Source: Erysipelotrichales bacterium (lineage in GTDB: Bacteria; Bacillota_I; Bacilli_A; Erysipelotrichales; Erysipelotrichaceae). Taken from it: a stretch of DNA of 64,000 bases. The DNA lies in contig CAJTIT010000015.1 in the NCBI GenBank assembly GCA_910576345.1, positions 1 through 64,000 on the forward strand, in the 5' to 3' direction. Below the pieces are notes generated by a model. It was not told the DNA's origin. It did not search any database and was given only the letters and a program-made list of their open reading frames with translations. The position numbers were made by a program, and so were the translations under genes. Below are positions 1 through 8,231 of the stretch, piece by piece (the first letter of the stretch is position 1; every line of letters starts with the position of its first letter).

Positions 1-39
1 ATAATCGATACCATTATTAGAAAATTTTTCAACGAACAA
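1..39 (-). CDS. Start of a minus-strand gene cut by the window edge (possibly a transposase)
   Basis: Reading the minus strand, a perfect AGGAGG (48-53) lies 8 nt before a TTG codon at 39-37, followed by 13 open codons to the edge (M F V E K F S N N G I D Y). The strong ribosome site is the only real support. The peptide start resembles the first residues of some IS1634-like transposases, but 13 residues cannot establish that. AT-rich promoter-like sequence lies upstream on the same strand (about 55-85). Confidence 0.4.
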   Translation of the reverse strand, partial: MFVEKFSNNGIDY

Positions 40-53
40 GGAAAACACCTCCT

Positions 54-425
54 ATATATACTTATGTACTACATAAATAATAACACAAATCATAAAAAAA
101 AGCAATAAAAAAACCGCAAAAAATGCGATAAAATAAGGACTATAACTAAGTTAATGATTTAATATTCATAATTTTAGGTGGCAAACTCGGGTGTCCTACA
201 ATATATAGAATACTTTTATTAACGAAAAGTTCTAAATTTCTCAGAAAAATTGATGAAAAAGCTTAGAGGATATCTATATGAAAATAATCATATTCAAGTT
301 GAAAATGAAATGGAAAATTAAGGAAAATATGATATAAGCATATTTTTGTTATAAATCCATCGTTTTAGATGTAACGAAGTGAAAAATGTGGTAGAATATG
401 CAAGCAGAACGATGAGGTGAAAGGA
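54..425. other. AT-rich intergenic region with the sufC promoter
   Basis: No convincing gene is present. Short open stretches around 180-320 have no ribosome site and are interrupted by stops; they may be decayed coding sequence. Near the right end, TGGTAGAAT (389-397) fits an extended -10 box and is the probable promoter of sufC. GAGGTGA at about 412-418 is the sufC ribosome site. Confidence 0.4.
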
Positions 426-1130
426 ATGCTTACATTATCCAATCTATCATTTCAAGTGAATCATCATGCCATTATTCAAAATATCAGCGCTGTATTTCCG
501 CAAGGAAGCTTTACAGTCATTACCGGCCCAAATGGCGGAGGAAAATCGACTTTGGCAAGGCTGATCATGGGCATTGAACAGCCAACCGGAGGACAGATTT
601 TGTGGGAGGGAAAAGACATCACATCGATGTCGATTGATGAACGTGCCAAACTGAAAATCGGTTATGCCTTCCAACAGCCGGCTAGATTCAAAGGAATGAG
701 CGTGTATAAGCTGTTACAACTGGCACATGGCAAAGAATTGAGTCATGACGCTTGTTGCACATATTTAAGCGCAGTGGGACTTTGTGCAAATGACTATTTG
801 TATCGAGATGTTGACGCATCTTTATCCGGTGGTGAAGTAAAGCGAATCGAAATTGCTACACTACTGGCAAGAGATTTAAAACTGGCCATATTCGATGAAC
901 CGGAAGCCGGTATTGATTTGTGGAGTTTTGCCAAACTGGTGGAGACGTTTCAACAGCTTCATCAAAATAAGGATATGAGTATTTTACTCATTTCTCATCA
1001 AGAACGAATTATGCAAATGGCGGATGAAATCATTGTGCTGGAAAACGGACGCATAGCGAAACGTGGCGAAAAAGATGCGATTCTGCCTGATTTAATGCGT
1101 GAATTTCATGCATGCGCATATAAGAAATAG
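426..1130 (+). CDS. sufC: SufC-type ABC ATPase of Fe-S cluster assembly
   Basis: This is a cytosolic ABC ATPase of about 234 aa that would power the SufBC(D) scaffold during iron-sulfur cluster assembly. Visible motifs are Walker A GPNGGGKST, signature LSGGEVKRIEIA and Walker B LAIFDEPEAGID, with the switch His in ISHQ. No membrane partner lies nearby, which fits SufC rather than a transporter. I chose ATG 426 over the upstream in-frame GTG 417 because GAGGTGA overlaps the GTG and is well spaced from the ATG. The next gene, SufB/SufD-like, starts 8 bp downstream, so the two form an operon. There is no SufS, SufU or SufE beside them, as in other minimal two-gene SUF modules. Confidence 0.85.
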   Translation: MLTLSNLSFQVNHHAIIQNISAVFPQGSFTVITGPNGGGKSTLARLIMGIEQPTGGQILWEGKDITSMSIDERAKLKIGYAFQQPARFKGMSVYKLLQLAHGKELSHDACCTYLSAVGLCANDYLYRDVDASLSGGEVKRIEIATLLARDLKLAIFDEPEAGIDLWSFAKLVETFQQLHQNKDMSILLISHQERIMQMADEIIVLENGRIAKRGEKDAILPDLMREFHACAYKK

Positions 1131-1138
1131 GTGATCAT

Positions 1139-2059
1139 ATGAACGATAAAGAACGACATTTGTTGGAACAAATTGCCGGCATTCGTGGTTTTCAGCCGGG
1201 AACCGCATTTAATTTGCGCCGCAACGCGGTGGGCGTGGAACGTCATTCCACGGAGAATGTACAGATTGTGCCAAAAACGGATCAGCCGGGAATCAATATC
1301 ATTGTAAAAGCACATACGAAACATGAAAAAGTACATATTCCTGTTGTTTTAAGTGAAAGCGGCCTGCAAGATCTTGTGTATAATGATTTTTATATTGAAG
1401 AAGGCGGTGAAGTGGAAATCATTGCCGGATGCGGTATTCATAATGATGGCTGCGAGGCTTCTAGGCACGATGGAATCCATACGTTCCATATCGGTAAAAA
1501 TGCAAAAGTGTCGTATGTGGAAAAGCATTTGGGAGAAGGGAAAGGAAGCGGGGAGCGGATTTTGAATCCTACCACCATAGTGCATATGGAAGAAGGATCC
1601 TATATGGAAATGGATACATCACAAATCAAGGGTGTCAATTCTACAAAAAGAAAGACGACTTGTTACTTGCAAGCACATGCCAAACTTGTGATTTCAGAGC
1701 GATTAATGACGCATGATGCACAGCGTGCTGACTCCGATGTTGTCGTTTCTTTGGATGGGGAAGACAGCGTTGTGCAGATTGTATCGCGTTCTGTGGGTAA
1801 AGATGATTCGGTGCAGGTGTTTCATCCGATTGCGATAGGTAATGCACCATGCCGCGCTCATATCCAATGTGATTCGATCTTGATGGATCACGCCAAAATA
1901 TCCTCCATTCCGGAAATTTCCGCCAATCATGTGGAAGCGCAAATCGTACATGAAGCAGCCATTGGTAAGATCAACAATGATCAGTTGATGAAATTACAAA
2001 CGTTTGGACTAAGTGCAGAAGAAGCGGAACAAGTTATCGTAGAAGGCTTTCTGAAATAA
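1139..2059 (+). CDS. SufB/SufD family scaffold protein, short form
   Basis: This 306 aa protein is the probable partner of the SufC ATPase upstream. The central part has the strand-rich pattern of the SufBD beta-helix core, with family-like stretches such as the GRTKRKTTCYLQ-type segment (here NSTKRKTTCYLQ) and a C-terminal run with SIPEISANHVEAQIVHEAAIG. That last run matches the conserved SufB/D segment containing H-x-A-x-I/V-G. It is much shorter than SufB (about 460 aa), because most of the N-terminal domain is missing. It is therefore the reduced form seen with SufC in some anaerobes. ATG 1139 follows TAGGTGAT, 8 bp after sufC. B and D cannot be told apart from the sequence alone. Confidence 0.8.
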   Translation: MNDKERHLLEQIAGIRGFQPGTAFNLRRNAVGVERHSTENVQIVPKTDQPGINIIVKAHTKHEKVHIPVVLSESGLQDLVYNDFYIEEGGEVEIIAGCGIHNDGCEASRHDGIHTFHIGKNAKVSYVEKHLGEGKGSGERILNPTTIVHMEEGSYMEMDTSQIKGVNSTKRKTTCYLQAHAKLVISERLMTHDAQRADSDVVVSLDGEDSVVQIVSRSVGKDDSVQVFHPIAIGNAPCRAHIQCDSILMDHAKISSIPEISANHVEAQIVHEAAIGKINNDQLMKLQTFGLSAEEAEQVIVEGFLK

Positions 2060-2096
2060 ATGAAAATATTTTCATAAAAAATATGTAAAAAAACTA

Positions 2097-2124
2097 TTGC
2101 ATTTTCATTTTGACGTGGTATAAT
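2097..2124 (+). promoter_or_regulatory. Sigma-A-type promoter of T-box 1
   Basis: TTGCAT (-35, 2097-2102) and TATAAT (-10, 2119-2124) are separated by 16 bp, immediately before the T-box leader. The second T-box has an equivalent TTGCTT-16-TATAAT. Confidence 0.7.
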
Positions 2125-2130
2125 ACAGAC

Positions 2131-2385
2131 CATAAAAACAAAGAACAGAAGTAGTATTTCTGAACATCATTGTGAAAAGAGAGCTGATGGTTGGTGAGAA
2201 TCAGTCAATGAAGTAAGAAAGAACGTGTCTGGGAGTTGCATCGGCGAAGATTTGCATATCTAAGACGATGACGTAGTGCCTTGCGTTAAAGGAAAGAGCG
2301 TTGATTTCATATTGAAATCAGAAGTAAGGTGGTACCGCGATGAACATCGTCCTTTGTATAGATACAGAGGGCGTTTTTATTTATC
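2131..2385 (+). promoter_or_regulatory. T-box leader 1 (apparent Arg specifier) of binding-protein gene 1
   Basis: This is a tRNA-sensing T-box leader. The invariant T-box AAGGTGGTACCGCG is at 2326-2339. It is followed by the terminator hairpin 2348-2376, CGTCCTTTGTA against TACAGAGGGCG, plus a U run. In Stem I the 5' AGTA of the specifier loop (2150-2153) faces GAA-CGT-G (2221-2227), with CAGA/UCUG closing the loop below. Placing the codon directly before the closing helix, with a purine after it, gives specifier CGU (Arg, 2224-2226). ACG or GUG would be offset readings with a poorer fit. Uncharged arginine tRNA would allow read-through into the binding-protein gene at 2434. Confidence 0.88.
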
Positions 2386-2433
2386 TGTGATATAAAAGCC
2401 TTATGAAAACATAAAGAAAGAGAGGAAACGACA

Positions 2434-3207
2434 ATGAAAAAATTATGTGCCATCGCTTTAACAAGTTTGTTCATACTGGCAGGCTGTGGAGGAGACAAAC
2501 AAGATGATAAAAAAGTATTTGTGGGTTTGACCAGTTCCGGCTTTGCGCCATATGAATTGCGTCTGGAAAATGGAACGTTAACCGGATTTGATATTGAAGT
2601 GACCGAATTGGTCGCAAAAGAAATGGGATATGAAGAAGTGCGTTGGGAAGATTTGGATTTTGATGCGCTGATTGGCGCAGTCAATACCGGCAAAGGTGAT
2701 ATGGTCGCAGCAGCTTTGGCAGTAACTCCGGAGCGTGAAGAAAGCGTGGAATTTTCCATTCCTTATTATACAGCCGAAGAAGAAACTGCCTATTATGTTG
2801 TTACTTTGAAAGATGGCGGCATCGATGCGATGGAAGATCTCAAAGGCAAAAAAGTCGGTATGCAGATTGGTACGATTCAAGAGACAGCGATTAACAATAT
2901 CAAAGATGAGTATGATTTGACGAGCGATCCAAGAAAAAGTGTCGGCGATATGATTCAGGAAATTTTGGCAAAACGTTTGGATTTCGTTCTTGTGGATCGT
3001 ACTGTTGCTGATGAATATCTAAAATCTTATCCGGAATTGAAGTATTTTCAGTTGGATACGGATGGTATTAAATCCGGAACTTGTTTCGCAATGAAAAAAG
3101 GCAATACGGAATTAAAAAGTGAAGTGGACGCAGCGATCAAAAAGCTGCAGGAAAACGGTGAAATTGACAAGCTGGTGAAAAAATGGCTGTCTGAGGAAGA
3201 AAAGTAG
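2434..3207 (+). CDS. Amino-acid ABC transporter substrate-binding lipoprotein (probably arginine/basic amino acid)
   Basis: This 257 aa polar-amino-acid-uptake (PAAT) binding protein begins with a lipoprotein signal ending in LAGC, so it should be lipid-anchored outside the membrane. The type-II periplasmic-binding fold is visible as GFDIEVTELVAKEMGY, DALIGAVNTGKGDM and TPEREESVEFS; the Arg of TPERE is the usual carboxylate ligand. Ribosome site AGAGGAAA precedes ATG 2434. It sits between two T-boxes, is separated from the permease, and has a close paralogue at 4984. Arginine as substrate is inferred from the T-box specifier and not from the binding pocket. Confidence 0.9.
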   Translation: MKKLCAIALTSLFILAGCGGDKQDDKKVFVGLTSSGFAPYELRLENGTLTGFDIEVTELVAKEMGYEEVRWEDLDFDALIGAVNTGKGDMVAAALAVTPEREESVEFSIPYYTAEEETAYYVVTLKDGGIDAMEDLKGKKVGMQIGTIQETAINNIKDEYDLTSDPRKSVGDMIQEILAKRLDFVLVDRTVADEYLKSYPELKYFQLDTDGIKSGTCFAMKKGNTELKSEVDAAIKKLQENGEIDKLVKKWLSEEEK

Positions 3208-3210
3208 TAT

Positions 3211-3234
3211 TCTTATGCAGTTTCACGCATAAGA
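3211..3234 (+). other. Perfect 8-bp hairpin after binding-protein gene 1
   Basis: TCTTATGC and GCATAAGA flank an 8-nt loop just after the stop codon. No U run follows, so it may be a processing or stability element at the mRNA 3' end and not an intrinsic terminator. Confidence 0.45.
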
Positions 3235-3289
3235 TAGAAAGACCATGTTGCTTACTTGCGGATGCAACTGCATAAAATGTAAAAAAATG

Positions 3290-3317
3290 TTGCTTTTTCA
3301 AGTAGGGATGGTATAAT
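3290..3317 (+). promoter_or_regulatory. Sigma-A-type promoter of T-box 2
   Basis: TTGCTT (3290-3295), 16 bp spacer, TATAAT (3312-3317), directly ahead of the second T-box. It gives the permease, ATPase and second binding protein their own start site. Confidence 0.7.
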
Positions 3318-3321
3318 ACAA

Positions 3322-3576
3322 AAAGCAAAAGCGATGAACAGAAGTAGTATTTCTGAACACCATTGTAAAAAGAGAGCTGATGATTGGTGAAAATCAGCCA
3401 ATGAAGTAAGAAAGAACGTGTCTGGGAGCAGCATCAGCGAAGGTATTGAAACCTGAGATGATGACGTAGTGCCTTGCGTTAAAGGAAAGAGCGCTGATTT
3501 CATAGCGAAATCAGAAGTAAGGTGGTACCGCGATGATGATCGTCCTTTGTTTTTCAAACGAAGGGCGTTTTTATTT
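3322..3576 (+). promoter_or_regulatory. T-box leader 2 (apparent Arg specifier) of the permease operon
   Basis: This is a near-copy of T-box 1. The T-box AAGGTGGTACCGCG is at 3519-3532, and the apparent specifier CGT at 3417-3419 has the same GAA before it and G after it. The terminator hairpin 3541-3567 (CGTCCTTTG against CGAAGGGCG) has a TTTTTATTT tract ending one base before the permease ribosome site GAGGAGG (3577-3583). Stem I and terminal-loop sequences are almost identical to copy 1, which points to duplication within the locus. Confidence 0.88.
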
Positions 3577-3591
3577 GAGGAGGCGTTAGAA

Positions 3592-4245
3592 ATGTATTTA
3601 AGATTTGACCGTATTGTTCCCTATATACCTTTTATCTTACAGGGAATACCAATTATTATTGCCATGTCGCTTGGAACAGCGATTGTTGGATGTATTATAG
3701 GATTTATCGCTGCTTTGGCTAAACGAAGAGGCGGCATTGTCGGCGCTTGTTTTTCTGGCTATATTGATTTCTTTCGTGGAACGCCGGCCTATGTACAACT
3801 GAGCTTCTTCCATTTTGCCTTGCCGCAGTTGATTCATACGAACTGGCCCGGATGGGTATCCTGTGTCATTGTGTTCTCACTCAATTCCGGGGCATATTTA
3901 GCTGAGGTCATGCGTGCAGGCATTGACGGTATTGACAAAGGACAAATCGAAGCGGCAAAGGCTTTGGGCGTACAAAACAAAGATATAACAAAAGATATTA
4001 TAATCCCACAGGCACTGCGTAATGTGTTGCCGGCAATGTTTAATGAGTTCATTGCCTTGACGAAGGAAACGTCCATTGTTTCAGTTGTCGGAATCATGGA
4101 TTTGATGCGTCGTTCTTCCATTGTACAGGGAAGTTTGTATTTGTTCTTTGAACCATTGACCATCGTATTGATTGCGTATTACATTCTAAACAAGATATTG
4201 AGTTTTATAGGATCTTATCTGGAAAGGAAATTGAAATATGATTAA
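3592..4245 (+). CDS. Amino-acid ABC transporter permease
   Basis: This 217 aa inner-membrane subunit of a PAAT-family importer carries several hydrophobic segments. It also has the EAA loop that contacts the ATPase, seen as GQIEAAKALGVQNKDITKDIIIPQALRNVLP. ATG 3592 is chosen because GAGGAGG lies at 3577-3583; any longer reading would begin inside the T-box terminator. It overlaps the ATPase gene by 8 bp. One permease can homodimerise, which explains why only one permease gene is present. Confidence 0.92.
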   Translation: MYLRFDRIVPYIPFILQGIPIIIAMSLGTAIVGCIIGFIAALAKRRGGIVGACFSGYIDFFRGTPAYVQLSFFHFALPQLIHTNWPGWVSCVIVFSLNSGAYLAEVMRAGIDGIDKGQIEAAKALGVQNKDITKDIIIPQALRNVLPAMFNEFIALTKETSIVSVVGIMDLMRRSSIVQGSLYLFFEPLTIVLIAYYILNKILSFIGSYLERKLKYD

Positions 4246-4963
4246 GGTGGAACATTTATACAAGGATTACAGTAAAGAAATTAAAGTATTGAAAGATGTG
4301 AATTTTACATTTGAGGATGGCAAAACATATGCGATTATTGGATCCAGTGGCGGGGGTAAATCAACCTTTATTCGCTGTTTGAATATGTTGGAAGTTCCAA
4401 CTTCCGGTACCATTGCCTTGGATGATGTTGTGGTCAATGACGCTAAAACAGATCTTACCAAAGTAAGAGAAAAAATGGGTATGGTTTTTCAGAATTTCAA
4501 TTTGTTTGAGCATATGAATGCAAAAAAGAATGTAGCATATGCTTTAATGAAGGTGAAAAAGATGAGTGAATCAGATGCCTATGCGAAAGCGGTACAGATG
4601 TTGGAAAAGGTTGGACTGGGACATCGTGTGGATTCGTATCCGCATCAGCTATCCGGTGGCGAAAAACAGCGTGTGGCGATTGCACGGGCATTGGCCATGG
4701 AACTGGAAGTGTTGCTTTGTGACGAGCCGACAAGCGCATTGGATCCGGAAATGACCACAGAGGTTTTGAAAGTGTTGAAAAGTTTATCACATACCGGTTT
4801 GACAATGATCGTTGTCACACATGAAATGGCCTTTGCCAGAGAAGTGGCGGATTATATTTTATATATGGATGCCGGTCAGATTGCGGAATGCAGCAGTCCG
4901 GATGAATTTTTTACAAATGCGAAAACAGAGCGTGCAAGACAATTTGTCGCAAACATGTTATAA
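4238..4963 (+). CDS. Amino-acid ABC transporter ATP-binding protein
   Basis: This 241 aa PAAT-type ATPase drives the importer. It has Walker A GSSGGGKST, Q-loop FQNFNLFEH, signature LSGGEKQRVAIARAL, Walker B VLLCDEPTSALDP and switch His VVTHE. It overlaps the permease end by 8 bp and is followed 20 bp later by the second binding-protein gene. Length and motifs match the glutamine/arginine-type (GlnQ-like) ATPases. Confidence 0.93.
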   Translation: MIKVEHLYKDYSKEIKVLKDVNFTFEDGKTYAIIGSSGGGKSTFIRCLNMLEVPTSGTIALDDVVVNDAKTDLTKVREKMGMVFQNFNLFEHMNAKKNVAYALMKVKKMSESDAYAKAVQMLEKVGLGHRVDSYPHQLSGGEKQRVAIARALAMELEVLLCDEPTSALDPEMTTEVLKVLKSLSHTGLTMIVVTHEMAFAREVADYILYMDAGQIAECSSPDEFFTNAKTERARQFVANML

Positions 4964-4983
4964 AAATAAGGAGGAAAAACAAT

Positions 4984-5823
4984 ATGAAGAAATTATTTGC
5001 ATTGGCTTTCACGAGTTTGATTGTATTAGCAGGCTGTGGAGGTAGCGGCGCAAAGAAAGTACTGACGGTATTGACAAATTCCGGTTATCCACCGTATGAA
5101 GTGCGTATGAGTGATGGTGCGTTGGTAGGTTTTGACATTGAACTAACGGAAATGGTTGCCAAAGAGCTTGGCTATGATGAAGTGAAATGGGAAGATATTG
5201 ATTTTGATGCATTAATTGGGGCAGTCAATTCCGGAAAAGGCGATATGGTCGCAGCGGGTTTGTCTCCAACACCGGGTCGCGCTGAAAGTGTGGAATTTTC
5301 TGAAATCTATTATGATTCTAAAGAAGAAACAGCGAACTTTGTATTGACACTGAAAGATGGCGATATTAAGAAAACGGAAGACATCAAAGGGAAAAAAGTT
5401 GGTGTTCAGATCGGTACCATTCAAGAATCTGCGATCAATGATATTAAAGATGAATATCAATTAAAAACAGATCCAAGAAAGAGCATTGGAGATATGGTAC
5501 AAGAAATTAAAACAAAGCGTATTGATTTTGTGGTTGTAGAGAAAGCAATCGCAGATCAATTTTTGGAAAACAATCCGATTTTGACATATTTCCAATTAGA
5601 GGCGGAAGGAAATTCAACAGGTAACTGCTTTGCGTTTAAGAAAGGCAATACAGAATTATGTGCGCAAGTAAATGAAGTTATTAAAAAACTTGAAGAAAAC
5701 GGCGAATTGGATAAACTGACACAGAAATGGTTCAGCAGTGAAAAAGTGAAAGAATTGGAAGATGAGATGGAAAAACAAGAAGCTGAAAAAGATAATAGCG
5801 AAAGTGGTGAAAGCGCAAAATAA
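4984..5823 (+). CDS. Second substrate-binding lipoprotein of the amino-acid ABC transporter
   Basis: This 279 aa paralogue of the 2434 gene has signal peptide and lipobox LAGC, then the same fold (GFDIELTEMVAKELGY, DALIGAVNSGKGDM, TPGRAESVEFS). It has an extra highly charged tail of about 25 residues rich in Glu, Lys and Ser after the last helix, which copy 1 lacks. AAGGAGG precedes ATG 4984. Being co-transcribed with permease and ATPase, it is probably the main receptor. Copy 1 would let the cell adjust receptor dose or specificity separately. Confidence 0.9.
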   Translation: MKKLFALAFTSLIVLAGCGGSGAKKVLTVLTNSGYPPYEVRMSDGALVGFDIELTEMVAKELGYDEVKWEDIDFDALIGAVNSGKGDMVAAGLSPTPGRAESVEFSEIYYDSKEETANFVLTLKDGDIKKTEDIKGKKVGVQIGTIQESAINDIKDEYQLKTDPRKSIGDMVQEIKTKRIDFVVVEKAIADQFLENNPILTYFQLEAEGNSTGNCFAFKKGNTELCAQVNEVIKKLEENGELDKLTQKWFSSEKVKELEDEMEKQEAEKDNSESGESAK

Positions 5824-5888
5824 ATCTTGTTTGTGTAAGAGGAACGGTTTATTTGAGTAATTATCAAAATACATGATATGAAAATAAG

Positions 5889-5940
5889 AGAATCGCTGGT
5901 CGATGATAATGGAATCATTGGATTGCGGTTCTTTTGTATT
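5889..5940 (+). terminator. Probable terminator of the transporter operon
   Basis: AGAATCGC (5889-5896) pairs with GCGGTTCT (5925-5932) and an inner GATGAT/ATCATT stem extends it. A T-rich stretch follows. An open reading frame of 69 codons runs through it without a ribosome site, and I do not call it as a gene. Confidence 0.55.
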
Positions 5941-6155
5941 GTTTGTTTCATTTCTTTATGTTGGATAGCATATGTAGATTATAGAAGGGGTGTTATGGCT
6001 TATTTGCTTAGGAGAAAGGTAGTTATGAATGAACGTTGTGTTTTTGATTTTCATTTCACGTATTTTTTGCCAACGAGTAACTTATAAAGCTTTTTTATCT
6101 TCTCATCCATCTATAAGTGTTGTAAAATATAGAAACAGACGAAAGGATGAATGCG
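5941..6155. other. Gap between transporter operon and nuclease gene
   Basis: The whole gap 5824-6155 holds the terminator above, short open stretches without good ribosome sites, and the AT-rich promoter area of the nuclease gene (a TAAAAT box near 6123, no clear -35). I see nothing else. Confidence 0.4.
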
Positions 6156-6755
6156 ATGAAAAAATCATGGTTATGGATCAGTCTTTTGATTGGTTGTTTC
6201 ATCATACAACATGTGGATGCGAATACAAGAAAGACAATCACGCTTACCAAATGCACTGATGGGGATACAGCACATTTTCTGATTGACGGTAAGGATACGA
6301 CGGTGCGTTTTTTGGCAATCGATACGCCGGAATATACAAAAGAAAAGGAACCATATGGCAAAGAAGCCAGCACATTTACTTGCGATGCGTTAAAACAGGC
6401 GAACGAAATACAGATGGAATATGATGATGGCAGTGATAAAACGGATAAATATGGAAGAGATCTTGCATGGATTTTCGTGGACGATAAACTGTTACAGAAA
6501 ATGTTGGTGGAAGAAGGACTGGCAGAAGTTGCTTATCTTTATGGTGATTATGCCTATACAGATGAATTAAAAGAATCCCAAGAAATGGCTAAGGCCGCAA
6601 AACGAAATATCTGGAGTGATGAAGAAACCGTTCCATCCTATATCACATATGGAAGTATGGTGATTGGCGCAATTATCATTGTGATTTTGTTATGCTCGAA
6701 TACAAAAGGAAAAAAACGTAAAATCAAAAAGGTATTAAAAACTATGAAACAATAG
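6156..6755 (+). CDS. Membrane-anchored thermonuclease (SNase family)
   Basis: This protein of about 199 aa is related to staphylococcal nuclease, a calcium-dependent DNA/RNA endonuclease. The family's catalytic triad is visible: Arg in VRFLAID, Glu in DTPEY and Arg in KYGRDLAW; calcium-site Asp residues lie in DGDT and IDTPE. An N-terminal signal segment places it outside. A C-terminal hydrophobic helix (YGSMVIGAIIIVILLC) followed by a Lys-rich tail should anchor it in the membrane, unlike the freely secreted enzyme. GAAAGGA suits ATG 6156 better than ATG 6147. The likely role is extracellular nucleic-acid degradation. Confidence 0.88.
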   Translation: MKKSWLWISLLIGCFIIQHVDANTRKTITLTKCTDGDTAHFLIDGKDTTVRFLAIDTPEYTKEKEPYGKEASTFTCDALKQANEIQMEYDDGSDKTDKYGRDLAWIFVDDKLLQKMLVEEGLAEVAYLYGDYAYTDELKESQEMAKAAKRNIWSDEETVPSYITYGSMVIGAIIIVILLCSNTKGKKRKIKKVLKTMKQ

Positions 6756-6822
6756 TTATGAACATTAGTTATGAACATCAATTTGAATGGATAAGCATAT
6801 GAGGATAAAAGCAAGTGATAAG

Positions 6823-6847
6823 AAAAAGCATCATTTCGATGCTTTTT
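6823..6847. terminator. Bidirectional terminator between nuclease and flavodiiron genes
   Basis: AAAAAGCATC (6823-6832), loop ATTTC, GATGCTTTTT (6838-6847). The symmetric A and T runs allow termination of both converging genes. Confidence 0.75.
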
Positions 6848-8045
6848 ACTGCTTTTTTATCGCATTCGCAATATGTTCTCCAATTTCTATGTATCGATTC
6901 AAATCATTTTCACTTGGTGTATAATTGATTGAAAGCGTTTCTTCATCGAATAATGTAAATCCAGCTTCTGATAGTTTTTCATTGATGTTAAAGACAGTTT
7001 TACCAAACCAACCATAGGAACCAAATCCAAGGGCTTTCTTGCCTTTGATATGACACGTCTTTAATTTTGCCAACAAACCGCTGATATTGCTGGCCATGTC
7101 ATTGTTATAACAACCGCTGCCAATGAGAACGGCTTTTGCGTCTAAGATTTCTTTCATCATAAGCGTACTGGATGTAATGCTTTCTTTGTATACTTTTACG
7201 CTGACGCCATTTGTGCCGATTCCTTCCGCAAGCGCCTCTGCCATCTTTTGCGTATGACGCCAAATACTTTCATAGATGATTACAACTTTGTCCTTGCCGG
7301 CAAATGTCGCAAATTCCATATAAGCATCCAATAATTCTTGAATATAGGTACGCCATATAACACCGTGGGATGGCGCAATCATTTTGATTGGCAACTGTAA
7401 GGCAAGTATTTCCTTAAGCTTTTTTTCTACACGCTCTCCATAAGGCATCACGATATTCGCATAATATTCCTTTGCTTTCTCTATACATTTGCTTAAACTA
7501 TGCAAATCATCAAATAAATCATATCCCGCAATGTGCTGACCAAATGCATCATTGGAGAATAAGATATTGGCTTCTTTGACATAGGTCATCATATTATCCG
7601 GCCAATGGATCAGCGGCATTTCAATAAATGTCAAATGATATCCACCGGTACAAATTTCATCCATTGTTTTCACTTTTTTATAGTCGAAATCTTTAAAATA
7701 CTGTTTCATCATGATGTTTACACCTGCGTTTGATGCATATGGCTGCGCATTTGGATAAACCTGCATGAATTTCAAAAATCCACCGGAATGATCTGGCTCT
7801 CCATGCTGCACGATGATATTGTCCACCGGACGATCACCGATCACTGATTGGATGCGCTCCAGCATGATGTCTATAAATTCTTCTTCTACAGTATCAATTA
7901 CAGTGATTTGCTCATCTACAATCAGATAGGAATTATAGGTTGCGCCATCTTCAATGGGAAACATATTGCCATGAAAATGGCGACAGTTGAAGTCATGAAC
8001 GCCGACCCAGTACATATGTTCACAGATTGGTATTGCTTGTTTCAT
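6846..8045 (-). CDS. fprA: Flavodiiron protein (A-type flavoprotein, O2/NO reductase)
   Basis: This 399 aa enzyme has an N-terminal metallo-beta-lactamase-like diiron domain with the ligand motif HGEPDH and further ligands in LIHWPDN and PSHGVIW. A flavodoxin domain binding FMN follows from about residue 255 (IIYESIWRHTQKMAEALAEG). Such enzymes reduce O2 to water or NO to N2O in the cytosol of anaerobes, with electrons from rubredoxin-like donors. The start follows AAAAGGAG. The gene stands alone, convergent with the nuclease gene. The 31-kb rubredoxin-like protein could donate electrons, but that is inference. Confidence 0.92.
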   Translation of the reverse strand: MKQAIPICEHMYWVGVHDFNCRHFHGNMFPIEDGATYNSYLIVDEQITVIDTVEEEFIDIMLERIQSVIGDRPVDNIIVQHGEPDHSGGFLKFMQVYPNAQPYASNAGVNIMMKQYFKDFDYKKVKTMDEICTGGYHLTFIEMPLIHWPDNMMTYVKEANILFSNDAFGQHIAGYDLFDDLHSLSKCIEKAKEYYANIVMPYGERVEKKLKEILALQLPIKMIAPSHGVIWRTYIQELLDAYMEFATFAGKDKVVIIYESIWRHTQKMAEALAEGIGTNGVSVKVYKESITSSTLMMKEILDAKAVLIGSGCYNNDMASNISGLLAKLKTCHIKGKKALGFGSYGWFGKTVFNINEKLSEAGFTLFDEETLSINYTPSENDLNRYIEIGEHIANAIKKQ

Positions 8046-8076
8046 AGTGTAATCGCTCCTTTTATTTCGTTTCTTT

Positions 8077-8105
8077 ATTGTACTTGTTTTTTTACAAAAT
8101 GTCCA
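8077..8105 (-). promoter_or_regulatory. Promoter of the flavodiiron gene
   Basis: On the minus strand, TGGACA (8105-8100), a 17-bp spacer and TACAAT (8082-8077) precede the gene's ribosome site. Confidence 0.6.
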
Positions 8106-8231
8106 CTGATATGCTACTATTTTAAGACAGCGCTATCATTTTTATTCAAAAGACAGATTTTCTTTGAATATTTATTTTATTCGTTTGATTTTTGGAGTAT
8201 AATAATAGTGTTGCTAAGGAGGATTTAATCA

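Noticed and set aside
3469..3591. Extension of the permease gene upstream to an in-frame ATG
   Set aside because: It would begin inside the T-box and run through its terminator; a perfect GAGGAGG directs initiation at 3592.
5878..6087. 69-codon open frame between transporter and nuclease genes
   Set aside because: No ribosome site, and a terminator-like hairpin lies within its first 60 bp.
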